Source: Pelagicoccus enzymogenes (GTDB lineage Bacteria; Verrucomicrobiota; Verrucomicrobiia; Opitutales; Opitutaceae). From it: 64,000 nt of DNA. Position 1 is the first letter of the stretch; every line of letters starts with the position of its first letter. The notes beneath the pieces were generated by a model. It was given only the letters and a program-made list of their open reading frames with translations, made no database searches and had not been told where the DNA came from. The translations under genes were made by a program, and so were the position numbers. The DNA lies in NCBI RefSeq assembly GCF_014803405.1, contig NZ_JACYFG010000006.1:441501-505500 (forward strand), written 5' to 3'. Shown here one piece after another: positions 55,401 to 63,491 of this stretch.

Positions 55401-55899
55401 GGCGACCGGCGGCGCGGCCTTCTCCTGACCCTAGGAAAGTCTCAGCAGCTCGATTGGCAAAGCGAACCACGAAATCCCTTTCCGTTCCGCCATCGTTGCG
55501 ACCGCTGACGCATATCACCGCATCCGCTGTCGCGTGCAAGGCTCTCTCAAGAGCGAGGGCCGAACCGTTGGACTCGATTTGATCTTTCCAGATCGGCTCC
55601 AAGTTCCAGAGCCTGCTGCGAGCATCGACTTTGGTGACGATCACGTTGCACGCGATCGGGCCACCGTCCTGAGGAGACCTTAGCGTAAGCATTCCGCTTC
55701 CTCGTTCGAGATCGGCGCACTTCTCGGCATCGACGAAAACAGCATCCACCGGCGCCTCCTCCAGAGCCTCGGTCTCCGGAGTCCCCGCCAACAGATTGCA
55801 GGCAGCGTGATTCGCCACGGAAATCTTGTAGCCCGAAACGATCAATTGGGGCTTGGGCGACTTGGCGAAAGCGTCTTGGAAAATGTGGGAGAGGCTCAT
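52444..55899 (-). CDS. Hybrid sensor histidine kinase with five PAS domains
   Basis: I choose the ATG at 55899 (MSLSHIFQDAFAK); a GTG at 55929 would add ten residues. The 1151-residue protein has no membrane helix, so it senses cytoplasmic signals. Five PAS/PAC-like segments cover about residues 16-615, followed by HisKA (FLANMSHEIRTPMNGIIGM), HATPase (GNAVKFTAKGGVVVRV, DTGIGIPADRIDRLF, GGTGLGLAISKNLAELMGG), a first receiver-like domain without the phospho-acceptor Asp (FVESGLGG, LDHHG), and a second, intact one (AEDNAINQKVANRLFKK, LVFMDIQMPEMDGLEATR, ALTANAM, GYLTKPFKP). No output domain: it works through phosphotransfer to another partner. Confidence 0.93.
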   Translation of the reverse strand: MSLSHIFQDAFAKSPKPQLIVSGYKISVANHAACNLLAGTPETEALEEAPVDAVFVDAEKCADLERGSGMLTLRSPQDGGPIACNVIVTKVDARSRLWNLEPIWKDQIESNGSALALERALHATADAVICVSGRNDGGTERDFVVRFANRAAETFLGSGEGRAAGRQLQSVFPFFSDLDLDSHFEEAMEGTPSVFQESVVSAEGVRTELSVSIFSSRDGDFVICLRDVTEAVRVQSKLERSTNELDRLSNQVPGVYFHLSMDESGTPSFPYISEKVQQLLGVEASAVMEDASVAMGAVCIEDLERVYESLAVSSQHLTPLHIEYRINTPNGRQKWVATKAIPEKRSDKTVVWYGIFEDITLRKESEERLRMVSAAVEASSDFVLMVDREGEALYRNNSFVNIVGYQTIDVLNDKGGVKALFGEKHVYDKILQETLEYGHWQGDVQVMTESGRQLDIYFRSVSVKDEKGRVSALVVTGTDVTHNKRRQNLLKRYNSVLKAQSEAATDGILVVNERGIVSNFNRRFCKIWGLSTNLMDVGRPEKIWSVASKQVEDSKAFFERAMMISENESETFKDVLEFADGRTFERTSIPISSPLGESYGRVWFFHEVTEQKRSEERLRATMREAEEANRAKSFFLANMSHEIRTPMNGIIGMTGLLAETALENEQQDYVDTIRASSEALLVVINDILDFSKIESGKLELENIMFDLRDTIEEAIDTLAIQATEKGLDISYVFGNEIPGSLLGDPTRLRQVIVNLIGNAVKFTAKGGVVVRVDPFHVKGDDVILHFQVTDTGIGIPADRIDRLFGSFSQVDASTTRKYGGTGLGLAISKNLAELMGGSMWVESEEGVGSTFHFTVSFNRASFDFDLGSSKAPNVLEARKAIVLDHHGFSCEALSSQLEVFGVEVQSGTKIGDLDDLVAKAPDAEVVFVESGLGGLEYQELKTRIRKSLANEELTIVFTGRLGSMHLGEHADGNTLSLLKPYKLENVRSRMLEAGGKAAPRVKKVSNESVKLGEQMPLRILLAEDNAINQKVANRLFKKMGYEISVAQNGLEAVNMIGEHEYDLVFMDIQMPEMDGLEATREIIKRWGEKRPRIIALTANAMREDRENCFGAGMDGYLTKPFKPDDLKETISKTYRHLHENNGDPSGVKHLH

Positions 55900-56137
55900 G
55901 GGAAGGGATTCAGGCAGAAACGGACCCACGTAAGCCTTTGTCGACTAGAGGGATCGACATTCTAGAATAAAGTGGGTTGCATTCGATACTGTACATGAAG
56001 GAGGGCATGAAGAGTCCAAGACGTCGCTTCGATCCTTCCCAATCGACCATTTGCTCCGCAACTTTACTCAAGTGAACGATTCTCCGCCGGGGAAAGGACT
56101 CCACCTCCACATTAGGGTGAAATCCTAGAATCAGAAC

Positions 56138-57484
56138 TCAGGGAGTTTCCCGAAAACGAAATCTCAATCGCCCCCAAAGCAGGACCGCCGCCAAGAAAAG
56201 CCCGAGGGCTAAACCGGACCAGACGCCAACTGCTCCCCAACCAAAGGTAAAGCCAAACAAGTAGCCCGCCGGCAGGGCGGCCACCCAATAGGTACCGAAA
56301 GTGATCCACATCGGCACCGTCACATCCGACATGCCGCGCAAAGCGCCTAAACAAGCGACTTGGGCTCCGTCGAAGATCTGGAACAGTCCCACCACCACGA
56401 AGATGGAAGCCGCCGCCGCGATCACCGCATCGTTATCCACGAATTGGCCGGCTAGCCATTCTCCGCCTAGCAGGAAGGCGAGGGCCGAGACGATGGTCTG
56501 CAGCAAGGTGAAGCCCAGCGTAGTCGAATAGGTCAGCTTCATTCCGGGCAAGTCCCCCGCCCCCCAGGCAGCTCCCACCCTGATGCCGCAAGCGATCGAA
56601 ACCCCGAGGGGGATCATAAAAGACATCGCCGCGCAGGACATAGCAATCTGATGGGCCGCAAGCGCTTCCTTGCCCAGCCAGCCTACCATGATGCCCGCCC
56701 CCGCAAAGGCTCCGACCTCAAAAAGGTGCTGAGCCCCCATCGGCAGCCCCAACTTCAGCATGCTCCTGAACTCCGACCACTCGTAGCCGCTCAACCAACG
56801 CCGCGGCAGCAAGCCGTCAAAACGCTTCGCTCTCAGAGTAAGGCCGAACATCACCGCCGCCACCACGCAGCGGGCAATCAGAGTCGCCCAGCCCGCACCC
56901 ATCAATCCTAGCTCGGGAAAGCCCCAAGCGCCAAAGATCAGCAACCAGTTCAGCAAAACGTTCAGGCCGATGCCGCACAGCAGGACGACCATCGGAGCCT
57001 GAGACCAACCAAGCCCCTCCCAAACGCTCTTCAGACAGTGGTAGAAGAGAGCCGGCAACAAAGACAGGACGATGAGCCAGTAATAGCCGCGGGCCGCCTC
57101 CACCACCACCGGCTCCTGCCCGAAGCGATCCAGAAAGCCGGCATTGACCGCCAACAGGGCGATGGCTCCCAAACACAACAACACCGTCAAAGCCAATCCA
57201 TGCCGCATGTGGCGGCCCACCTGACGCTTGTTCCCCGCCCCTTTCGACTGGGCCACCAAAACCGTGACAGACGCCAAGACCCCCATCAAGGCGACCAGAG
57301 GGATGACAAAAATGTTGTTTACGAAGGCCGCTGCTCCCAAGGGAGCCACCCCGATCTGGCCAATCATCAAGGTATCCACCACCCCGATCAGAATCTGGCC
57401 CAAATTTCCAAGCACGATGGGGCCCGCCAACCATAGCGTGGCCTTCAAGTCCGCTGCCCAATTCCTTTCCCCTGCGCCCCCCAT
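56138..57484 (-). CDS. MATE family efflux transporter
   Basis: Start MGGAGERNWAADLK (57484). The 448-residue protein has twelve hydrophobic segments. Motifs AGPIVLGNLGQILIGVVDTLMIGQ in the first helices and GLPMGAQHLFEVGAFAGAGIMVG in the seventh, plus ISMSC/IAMSCAAMSFMIPLGVSIACGIRVG, are typical of the NorM branch of MATE. It exports drugs or metabolites against Na+ or H+. A 239-bp upstream region of the kinase gene lies beyond its stop (55900-56137), with nothing recognised. Confidence 0.92.
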   Translation of the reverse strand: MGGAGERNWAADLKATLWLAGPIVLGNLGQILIGVVDTLMIGQIGVAPLGAAAFVNNIFVIPLVALMGVLASVTVLVAQSKGAGNKRQVGRHMRHGLALTVLLCLGAIALLAVNAGFLDRFGQEPVVVEAARGYYWLIVLSLLPALFYHCLKSVWEGLGWSQAPMVVLLCGIGLNVLLNWLLIFGAWGFPELGLMGAGWATLIARCVVAAVMFGLTLRAKRFDGLLPRRWLSGYEWSEFRSMLKLGLPMGAQHLFEVGAFAGAGIMVGWLGKEALAAHQIAMSCAAMSFMIPLGVSIACGIRVGAAWGAGDLPGMKLTYSTTLGFTLLQTIVSALAFLLGGEWLAGQFVDNDAVIAAAASIFVVVGLFQIFDGAQVACLGALRGMSDVTVPMWITFGTYWVAALPAGYLFGFTFGWGAVGVWSGLALGLFLAAVLLWGRLRFRFRETP

Positions 57485-57588
57485 ATCAATAAAAGGGCGT
57501 ACAGCTAGCTCCCCGGGCAACCGCCGGCAACGCAAAACGACGCGCTCGCGCTCCGGATATCCGCGGTCGTATCCAGAAAGCGGATCGC

Positions 57589-57903
57589 CTAGCTGGCGAT
57601 CTCGAAAATCCGGTGCAAGCGCAGCAACTCGATCACTGACTGGACCGGAGCCTTCACGTTCTTCAAGCGAACGCTGGCAGTCCCCTGCGGCAATCGTTTG
57701 TAGACGCCTAGCAAGGCCCCTACGCCAGAACTGTCGATGAACTCGACCTTCGAGAAGTCCAGCTCGACCGCCGTAACGCCGTCGCCCCAGAGGGAATCGA
57801 TCTCCTTCTTGAAATCACGGGATGAAGCGGCGTCCAAACGGGCGACCCCAACTTCAGCGCGAAGCGTTCCTTCTACAGTTTGTCCTTCAATAACGATGCT
57901 CAT
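57589..57903 (-). CDS. STAS-domain protein (anti-sigma factor antagonist type)
   Basis: A 104-residue single STAS domain. The phospho-acceptor serine lies in VEFIDSSGVGALLGVYK, as in SpoIIAA/RsbV, which release sigma factors when dephosphorylated. It stands alone 125 bp upstream of the udk start, on the opposite strand. A matching kinase-phosphatase is encoded at 60578, so the two could form a partner-switching circuit. Confidence 0.88.
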   Translation of the reverse strand: MSIVIEGQTVEGTLRAEVGVARLDAASSRDFKKEIDSLWGDGVTAVELDFSKVEFIDSSGVGALLGVYKRLPQGTASVRLKNVKAPVQSVIELLRLHRIFEIAS

Positions 57904-58027
57904 TTTGGTGGGAATTTTGGAAATAGGTATGTGTCAAAGGCTGGAACCCTTAGGCCCCATCTCTATAAACGACGCTCCTTCCCCGCGCTTGAGCTTCCCT
58001 ACAAAAATCCCCTAATCTGCTCCCCAC

Positions 58028-58666
58028 ATGCGAGCACCCACCCTCATCGGCATCACCGGCGGCAGCGGTTCCGGAAAAAGCTGGCTCGCCCGCCATCTGC
58101 AAAACGAGCTCGGGCACCGGCAAATAGCTTCCCTGCAGCAAGATTGGTACTATCGCGACCTCAGCCACCTCCCTGCGGAAGAGGCCGCCAAAACCGACTT
58201 CGACGATCCCGCCGCCCTAGAGCTCGACCTACTGGAAACCCACCTCCGCGAACTCGCGGCGGGCCGCTCCATCCAAGCCCCCCAGTACGACTTCGCCACC
58301 TTTTCCCGCAGCCCCCAAACCCTCGCCATCGAGCCAGCATCCATCATCGCCGTAGAGGGCCTCTTCGTCCTCCACCCTCCAAGCCTCTGCAAGATGTTGG
58401 ACATCAGCGTCTACGTCGAAACGCCCAGCGACATTCGCTTGCTGCGTCGCATCCGCCGCGACCTCAGCGAGCGCGGCTACAAACTCGAGCGCATCCTCGA
58501 CTTCTGGGAGCACGACCAATTCCCAAGTTTTACGAAATTCGTACAACCCCAGCGGTCCCGCGCCTCACTAATATGGGACTCATTGCAAGATACTGCTTTG
58601 GTACCTGCACTTCTGGCCGATCTAAGGAATCGAACCACCAGATATGCAGACCAACCCACAACTTGA
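58028..58666 (+). CDS. udk: Uridine kinase-like P-loop kinase
   Basis: A 212-residue enzyme. Walker A GITGGSGSGKSWLARHL, then SLQQDWYYRDLSHL and NFDDPAALE (here DFDDPAALELDLLE), and the lid RLLRRIRRDLSERGY are typical of uridine/cytidine kinases. It phosphorylates uridine to UMP in pyrimidine salvage; related phosphoribulokinase-like proteins exist, so another nucleoside or sugar is possible. Its end overlaps the sugar-transferase start by 23 bp. Confidence 0.88.
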   Translation: MRAPTLIGITGGSGSGKSWLARHLQNELGHRQIASLQQDWYYRDLSHLPAEEAAKTDFDDPAALELDLLETHLRELAAGRSIQAPQYDFATFSRSPQTLAIEPASIIAVEGLFVLHPPSLCKMLDISVYVETPSDIRLLRRIRRDLSERGYKLERILDFWEHDQFPSFTKFVQPQRSRASLIWDSLQDTALVPALLADLRNRTTRYADQPTT

Positions 58667-59381
58667 AGACGAGAAAATCGTCGACTACTGGTCGAAAGCG
58701 GGGACTCCAGTCGGAAAGGCGCGCCTCAACTTTCGCGTAAAATCCAAACGCTTCGCATGGGCCATGGTGCTCGGCTTCTCCCTTGGCCTCAAACGCGTCA
58801 TCGACATCGTTGCCTCCGCCTGCGCCCTGATCGCCCTTTCGCCCGTCTACGCCCTCACCGCTTTCCTCATCAAGCTCGAGGATCGCGGCCCCATCTTCTT
58901 CAAGCAAGAGCGCGTCGGCTACCGCGGCACCCGCTTCTACATGTGGAAGTTCCGCTCCATGTGCGTCAACGCCGACCAGATCAAGGACCAGCTGCTCGCC
59001 CAAAACGAGCACGGCAGCGACACCGTCACCTTCAAGATGAAGCACGACCCGCGCATCACTCGCGTCGGCCGCTTCATCCGCAAATACTCCGTCGACGAGC
59101 TTCCCCAATTCTGGAACGTCTTCGTAGGGGAGATGTCCATCGTCGGCCCCCGTCCCTGCGTGCCGCGCGAAGTGGTCATGTACACCGTAGAAGACCGAGC
59201 CCGCCTCCTCGCCAAGCCCGGCCTCACCTGTTTCTGGCAAGTCGCCGGCCGCGCCGACATCGACTTCGCCGGCCAAGTCCGCCTCGACGTCGAATACATC
59301 CGCTCCGAGAGCGTCTGGTTGGACATCAAACTCCTCTTCAAAACCGTTCCCGCCGTCCTCCTGGGCAAGGGAGCGTACTAA
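58644..59381 (+). CDS. Polyprenyl-phosphate sugar-1-phosphate transferase (bacterial sugar transferase)
   Basis: A 245-residue protein. One membrane helix (RVIDIVASACALIALSPVYALTAFLI) precedes the cytoplasmic catalytic part: RGPIFFKQERVGYRG, FYMWKFRSM, DELPQFWNVFVGEMSIVGPRP and KPGLTCFWQVAGR. This is the PssY/WcaJ-C class, which transfers a sugar-1-phosphate to undecaprenyl phosphate to begin polysaccharide repeat units. It overlaps udk by 23 bp and is 18 bp upstream of the next gene. Confidence 0.94.
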   Translation: MQTNPQLEDEKIVDYWSKAGTPVGKARLNFRVKSKRFAWAMVLGFSLGLKRVIDIVASACALIALSPVYALTAFLIKLEDRGPIFFKQERVGYRGTRFYMWKFRSMCVNADQIKDQLLAQNEHGSDTVTFKMKHDPRITRVGRFIRKYSVDELPQFWNVFVGEMSIVGPRPCVPREVVMYTVEDRARLLAKPGLTCFWQVAGRADIDFAGQVRLDVEYIRSESVWLDIKLLFKTVPAVLLGKGAY

Positions 59382-59399
59382 TCCTACCGCTGGCCCCAC

Positions 59400-60581
59400 A
59401 TGAAAAAGACCTGGCACCTCTTGCTCCCGGACTGGAGCTCGTACGACACCCTCTGGCAATCGGAACGCCCTTTTACCCTCTGGCCCATCGGCAACCAACC
59501 GCTCATCTCCTACTGGATGGACGAGGCGGTCAACCAAGAGATCGACGAAATCACGATCTACACCGCCGACCGCCCCAACGAATTGCGCAGCTACCTCGAC
59601 GGAGGTAACTTCTGGTCGCGCCCCGTGCACGTGATTCCTATCCGCTCCGACGACGAAGCCCCCGAGGACGCCACCCCAGTGGTCGGACTCCCACGCAAGA
59701 ACCGCCTTCCCGATCCGATCGAGGGCGAAGCTGGACTCCTCCAGCAGTGGCTCCGCCTCAATCGCGAGTGGCTCGACAACCTGCAAGACCACACCCTAAA
59801 GATCGAAGTCAAGCACCCCTCCGGGGGCTGGGTTGGCCCGCACGTGAGAATTCATCCCTCCGCCAAACTTGTCGCTCCTTTTTGGATACAGGGAAAATGT
59901 GAAATCGGAGCGAACGCGCAGGTAGGCCCTTACGCCTGCATCGGCGAAAACGCCATCATCGACGAGAACGCGAGCGTGCAACGCTCCATCGTTCTCCCCG
60001 GCACCATGGTAGGCTGCAACACCTCGCTCGAAGAAGTAGCCGTCGAAGGCGGCCTCCTGCTCGACAGCAAGCGCGGCTGCCGCGTCGCCATTACCGACTC
60101 CTTCATTCTTTCCAATATCAGCGAAAAGCTCTCCAGTCCCAGCATCTTGGAACGCCTCTTCGCGCTGACGCTTTTCTGCCTCGTTTCCCCGGTAGCCGCC
60201 CTCTCCCGCATCGACTGGAGCGAGCTAGAAGCCCACGACGGACGCGGCGGAGCGCTACGTCTCAAGACCGGCAGCCAAGGCCGCCTCATCGTGCGCCGCT
60301 GGCACTGGCTAAAGGAAGTGGCAAAGGGACGCATGCGCCTCGTAGGAATCCTTCCTCGCCCCGTGGACTGGACTTCGGAAGCCGCCGACCTCGATGTAGC
60401 GCGTCGCCTCGCCAAGACAACTCCCGGTGTCATTGCCCTTTCGGACGTTCACGACAGCCATAGCCCACAAGACCCCACCGAGTGGATACACGCCTCCTAT
60501 CAGGCTCTCTGCGACGACAAGAGCATAGGCAAGCTCATCCGCTCCAAGCTTTGGAGGCTCGTCTTCAAGCCCATTCAATGA
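59400..60581 (+). CDS. Hexapeptide-repeat protein fused to a degenerate sugar-transferase-like tail
   Basis: A 393-residue protein. Residues 1-140 resemble a nucleotidyltransferase region without its usual pyrophosphorylase loop (WPIGNQPLISYWMDEAVN). Residues about 143-235 form a left-handed beta-helix (VGPHVRIHPSAKLVAPFWIQG, VGPYACIGENAIIDENASV). Residues 246-390 follow the order of a bacterial sugar transferase: a hydrophobic helix (ILERLFALTLFCLVSPVAAL), GRMRLVGILPRP (usually GxMSLVGPRP), then TPGVIALSDVHD (usually KPGLTGLxQ) and a C-terminal SIGKLIRSKLWRLVFK. The catalytic residues are not the usual ones. It overlaps the phosphatase gene by 4 bp (ATGA). Confidence 0.7.
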   Translation: MKKTWHLLLPDWSSYDTLWQSERPFTLWPIGNQPLISYWMDEAVNQEIDEITIYTADRPNELRSYLDGGNFWSRPVHVIPIRSDDEAPEDATPVVGLPRKNRLPDPIEGEAGLLQQWLRLNREWLDNLQDHTLKIEVKHPSGGWVGPHVRIHPSAKLVAPFWIQGKCEIGANAQVGPYACIGENAIIDENASVQRSIVLPGTMVGCNTSLEEVAVEGGLLLDSKRGCRVAITDSFILSNISEKLSSPSILERLFALTLFCLVSPVAALSRIDWSELEAHDGRGGALRLKTGSQGRLIVRRWHWLKEVAKGRMRLVGILPRPVDWTSEAADLDVARRLAKTTPGVIALSDVHDSHSPQDPTEWIHASYQALCDDKSIGKLIRSKLWRLVFKPIQ

Positions 60582-62311
60582 GCAGCAAGCCAATAGCGTA
60601 TCACGAAACGGGATACTGCGAATTTCCCGCCGAACTCGAGCGGGTCGCAGAGGTGTCCGCCTTGCTCAAAAGCTTTTGCCAACGCAATTGCCTGGACGAA
60701 ACCCTCTGGCCACAGCTGGACCTCGCCATTTGCGAGTGCTTGAACAATGCCGTCGAACACGGCTGCGAGGAAGATGCGTCACTCATCGTTAAAGTGAAGT
60801 GGTCATGGATCGACGAGCGCCTCATCGTGGAAGTCGAGGATCCAGGCCCCTACTTCGAACCAGCGAGCGACGCGAGCCTGCCTGACGACCCAACATCCGA
60901 ATCGGGCCGCGGCTACTTCATCATACAATCCATCGCCGAGTCCTACACCGCCGAAAAAACCGACTACGGTCATAAGGTCACGCTTCGCTTCGCCACCCAC
61001 GCCGCATCCGACATCCTCGTCAAGACCGAGGAAATGTTCTCCATGCTGCAAAACCTTTCCAACGATCTCAATCTCGCCTACGCAGAGCGCGACATCATCG
61101 CGGGACTCGCCCATGACCTGACCAACTGTCCAGCCATCGAGACCTTTATCGAAAAAAGTGTGGAACGCCTTCGCGGCATCGTAGACATCACCCAAGCAAA
61201 CGTCTGGACACTCGAGTCCAATGGTAACCTGGAAAACGCATACCACGAATGCGGAAACCAAATGGAAATTCGGGAGGCCGTCATTGCTCCCGACCAAGCC
61301 TGTGCCTGCACGACCGTCATCGCTTCCGAAAAGGAGCTCTGCGTCGAGAATTGTAGCCATCTCGATGAGACCGATCCTTTGTACGAAATATCTGGATGCG
61401 CCATCGTGCTACCCATCGTCTATCAGAGAGACTGCCTTGGCACGATAGCCTTGCACGCCGAGGAGACGAACAAAAAGACCCTCTTCGAAACAGCGCTCCC
61501 TCTCACCCGCACCTTCTCGCAGTTCCTCGGCCTCGCTTACACCAGCGTCAAAACCTTCCGACATCGCGAAGAACACGAACGCTCCCAAACACAGCTGCAA
61601 GTCGCAGCTGAGATCCAGCAATCGCTTCTACCTTCTTCGTATCCGAGCAACCAATACTGTCGCTCGACCGGACGCTGCGTGGCCGCTATGGCAGTGGGTG
61701 GCGACTACGTGGATGCTATAGAGATTCGCGACGCGGGCCTGCTCATCGTAATCGCCGACGTTATGGGTAAAGGAGTCCCTGCAGCGCTGCTCGCCACTAT
61801 CTTCCGCACCGCCATCCGCTCGCGCCTCAACCTCGCCGAAACCCCGGGCTGGCTGCTCGCTAAGATCAACAAGCAGATCTACGACGAACTGGGCCACCTC
61901 AACATGTTCATCACCGCTCAAGCCGCTTTCCTTTCCTACGACAAGAAAGTGCTCAAGCTGGCTAGCGCTGGACACTGCCCGGCCATACTGCTCGATTCAC
62001 AAACGCAAGAAACGCAGCTGCTCGAAGCGGAAGGTATGCCCCTAGGCATCGCTCCAGACGACCTGTACGAGGAAAACCTGATCCAACTTTCGGATACATC
62101 GAAACTTCTTTTCATTACCGACGGATTCTACGAAGCGGAGAACCCGAAAGGAGACATGCTGGGCATGGACCGCCTCCTGCAGGCTATTCCCGATATCTGG
62201 AGAGATGGACTCGAGTCCGTACCCAGCAAAGCCTTCGGTATTGTATCCAAATTTGCCAACGGTCGATCCGCAACCGACGACCAAACCATGATGGCACTGG
62301 AGATTCTCTAA
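60578..62311 (+). CDS. Combined HATPase (RsbW-like) - GAF - SpoIIE phosphatase
   Basis: The start ATG at 60578 overlaps the preceding stop by 4 bp. The 577-residue protein has an N-terminal HATPase of the anti-sigma-kinase type (residues about 15-140; LDLAICECLNNAVEHGCEE, VEDPGPYFEP, GRGYFIIQSIAE), a GAF-like domain (about 180-340), and a C-terminal PP2C/SpoIIE domain (about 365-577; AAEIQQSLLPSSYP, GGDYVDAIEI, VIADVMGKGVPAALLA, FITDGFYEAEN). Both kinase and phosphatase activities of partner switching on a STAS protein could be in one polypeptide. It is in a translational row with the sugar-transferase genes. Confidence 0.88.
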   Translation: MSSKPIAYHETGYCEFPAELERVAEVSALLKSFCQRNCLDETLWPQLDLAICECLNNAVEHGCEEDASLIVKVKWSWIDERLIVEVEDPGPYFEPASDASLPDDPTSESGRGYFIIQSIAESYTAEKTDYGHKVTLRFATHAASDILVKTEEMFSMLQNLSNDLNLAYAERDIIAGLAHDLTNCPAIETFIEKSVERLRGIVDITQANVWTLESNGNLENAYHECGNQMEIREAVIAPDQACACTTVIASEKELCVENCSHLDETDPLYEISGCAIVLPIVYQRDCLGTIALHAEETNKKTLFETALPLTRTFSQFLGLAYTSVKTFRHREEHERSQTQLQVAAEIQQSLLPSSYPSNQYCRSTGRCVAAMAVGGDYVDAIEIRDAGLLIVIADVMGKGVPAALLATIFRTAIRSRLNLAETPGWLLAKINKQIYDELGHLNMFITAQAAFLSYDKKVLKLASAGHCPAILLDSQTQETQLLEAEGMPLGIAPDDLYEENLIQLSDTSKLLFITDGFYEAENPKGDMLGMDRLLQAIPDIWRDGLESVPSKAFGIVSKFANGRSATDDQTMMALEIL

Positions 62312-62958
62312 CGAATCGAACGATTTGCTCCCAATCGATCTGCCGCTCGCGGCAGATCAAAGCCGAGCTTATCTTGCGAAACGGACTGCGGATCCAGGGA
62401 TTGCAGCAAGACTGCCATGAAACGCTTGGCTTCCTCCTCGGAAAAAACCGATCCGCTGAAAGGCAACTGCAGCAAGCCCGCGCAAACGTGGCGCTTCTGC
62501 TGGACCAAGGCGTGCATCATTCGATAACAGGCATAATTGGCGAGCGCCATGCCCGCCGAGTGAGATGGGGTCGCCGTAAATTTCGCGGCGGTCAACTTGC
62601 TCGCCAGCTCGCGATAGGGCAATGTCGTCCAGTACCCAGGATCACCCGAGGCTTCGATCGTCTTGCCGCGCGGCCGACGGCCCACTGCATCCTTCTGGGA
62701 AACATCGGTCTCGTTGATCGCGATCCGTTCGATAGCAATAGAATCGCTCACCTTTTCCGAAAGAATGAGGATCGCATCCCAAGGCTGAGAAATGACGGAC
62801 TCTAGCGGATGGAAGCAATCGTCCCATCGAGCGGGCAATTCGACCGACTTCACATGGTGACCTTCGAACTCGAGGGACGCGCAACGCGTAACGCATTGGC
62901 AGGCAAGGGACTGCGAAGAGGCATCAATCGTTTCGAGACCAGCGAGCAATAAATTCAT
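62308..62958 (-). CDS. Pyroglutamyl-peptidase I homologue lacking catalytic Cys and His
   Basis: Start MNLLLAGLETIDAS at 62958 (216 residues, as in Pcp). The alignment to Pcp is clear: ERIAIN (usually ERVAIN, keeping the catalytic Glu), GYWTTLPYRELASKL and SAGMALANYACYRMMHAL against the normal S-x-AGTFVCNHLFY, and GLLQLPFSG against GFIHIP. The catalytic Cys (Cys144 in the Bacillus enzyme) is Ala and the catalytic His (168) is Gln; I confirmed the DNA at 62530-62560. A Cys four residues later cannot take the same place. It is therefore probably a pseudoenzyme, perhaps binding N-terminal pyroglutamate. It ends tail to tail with the phosphatase gene. Confidence 0.8.
   Translation of the reverse strand: MNLLLAGLETIDASSQSLACQCVTRCASLEFEGHHVKSVELPARWDDCFHPLESVISQPWDAILILSEKVSDSIAIERIAINETDVSQKDAVGRRPRGKTIEASGDPGYWTTLPYRELASKLTAAKFTATPSHSAGMALANYACYRMMHALVQQKRHVCAGLLQLPFSGSVFSEEEAKRFMAVLLQSLDPQSVSQDKLGFDLPRAADRLGANRSIR
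62337..62358. repeat. Perfect 10-bp inverted repeat at the 3' end of converging genes
   Basis: GATCTGCCGC and GCGGCAGATC are separated by TC. It lies in the last codons of the pyroglutamyl-peptidase-like gene and 26 bp beyond the phosphatase stop. It has no T tail in either direction, so I do not call it a terminator. Confidence 0.6.
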
Positions 62959-63169
62959 GAACAAAAGCAATAGCGAGTAAGCAAATGGCGTCAAAGCCAG
63001 TGAAGGAATTATTAACGAATTTACCTCCTTCGACTAGGCTCGGCCTTCGCTAAGTCTGAAAACATAGCTGGCATCGCCGTTGGCATGCTCCCCAAGTCAA
63101 TGGTACACAAAAAGATCCGACAGCTAGCGCACTCCTGAAGTTCGCCCGCCAAGCGGTACAGAGAACCCC

Positions 63170-63460
63170 CTACGCGTCAACTTCCGCCACTTCCGGCATT
63201 TTGCGATAAAAGCTACGCTTCTTGCCAACTCCACCCACACACTGGCTCTCGGTGAGTCGCTCCACCTCCGCGCACAAATTCTCGATTTCCGCTCGTTCCG
63301 CCTTGAAGGCGATCTTGATGAGCTCCTCGCGTTCAAAAGCCTTGCGTAGCTCCGCGACCACCGCCGCCGCCAAACCGTTTTTGCCCACGTGAACCGCGGG
63401 CTTCAAACGCTGGGCGTAACCACGAAGCTCTGACTTTTCCTTGCTGCTAAGCAAATTCAT
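63170..63460 (-). CDS. yhbY: CRS1-YhbY domain RNA-binding protein
   Basis: A 96-residue protein with the KRL-type patch LSSKEKSELRGYAQRLKPAVHVGKNGL and the strand GVGKKRSFYRK. This is the YhbY fold, which associates with precursor 50S subunits and helps ribosome assembly. It is 31 bp downstream of the receiver gene, on the same strand. The 62959-63169 gap holds no gene. Confidence 0.92.
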   Translation of the reverse strand: MNLLSSKEKSELRGYAQRLKPAVHVGKNGLAAAVVAELRKAFEREELIKIAFKAERAEIENLCAEVERLTESQCVGGVGKKRSFYRKMPEVAEVDA

Positions 63461-63491
63461 GCAGCTCTCTTGCGTAGCTCCGCCTCGAATG

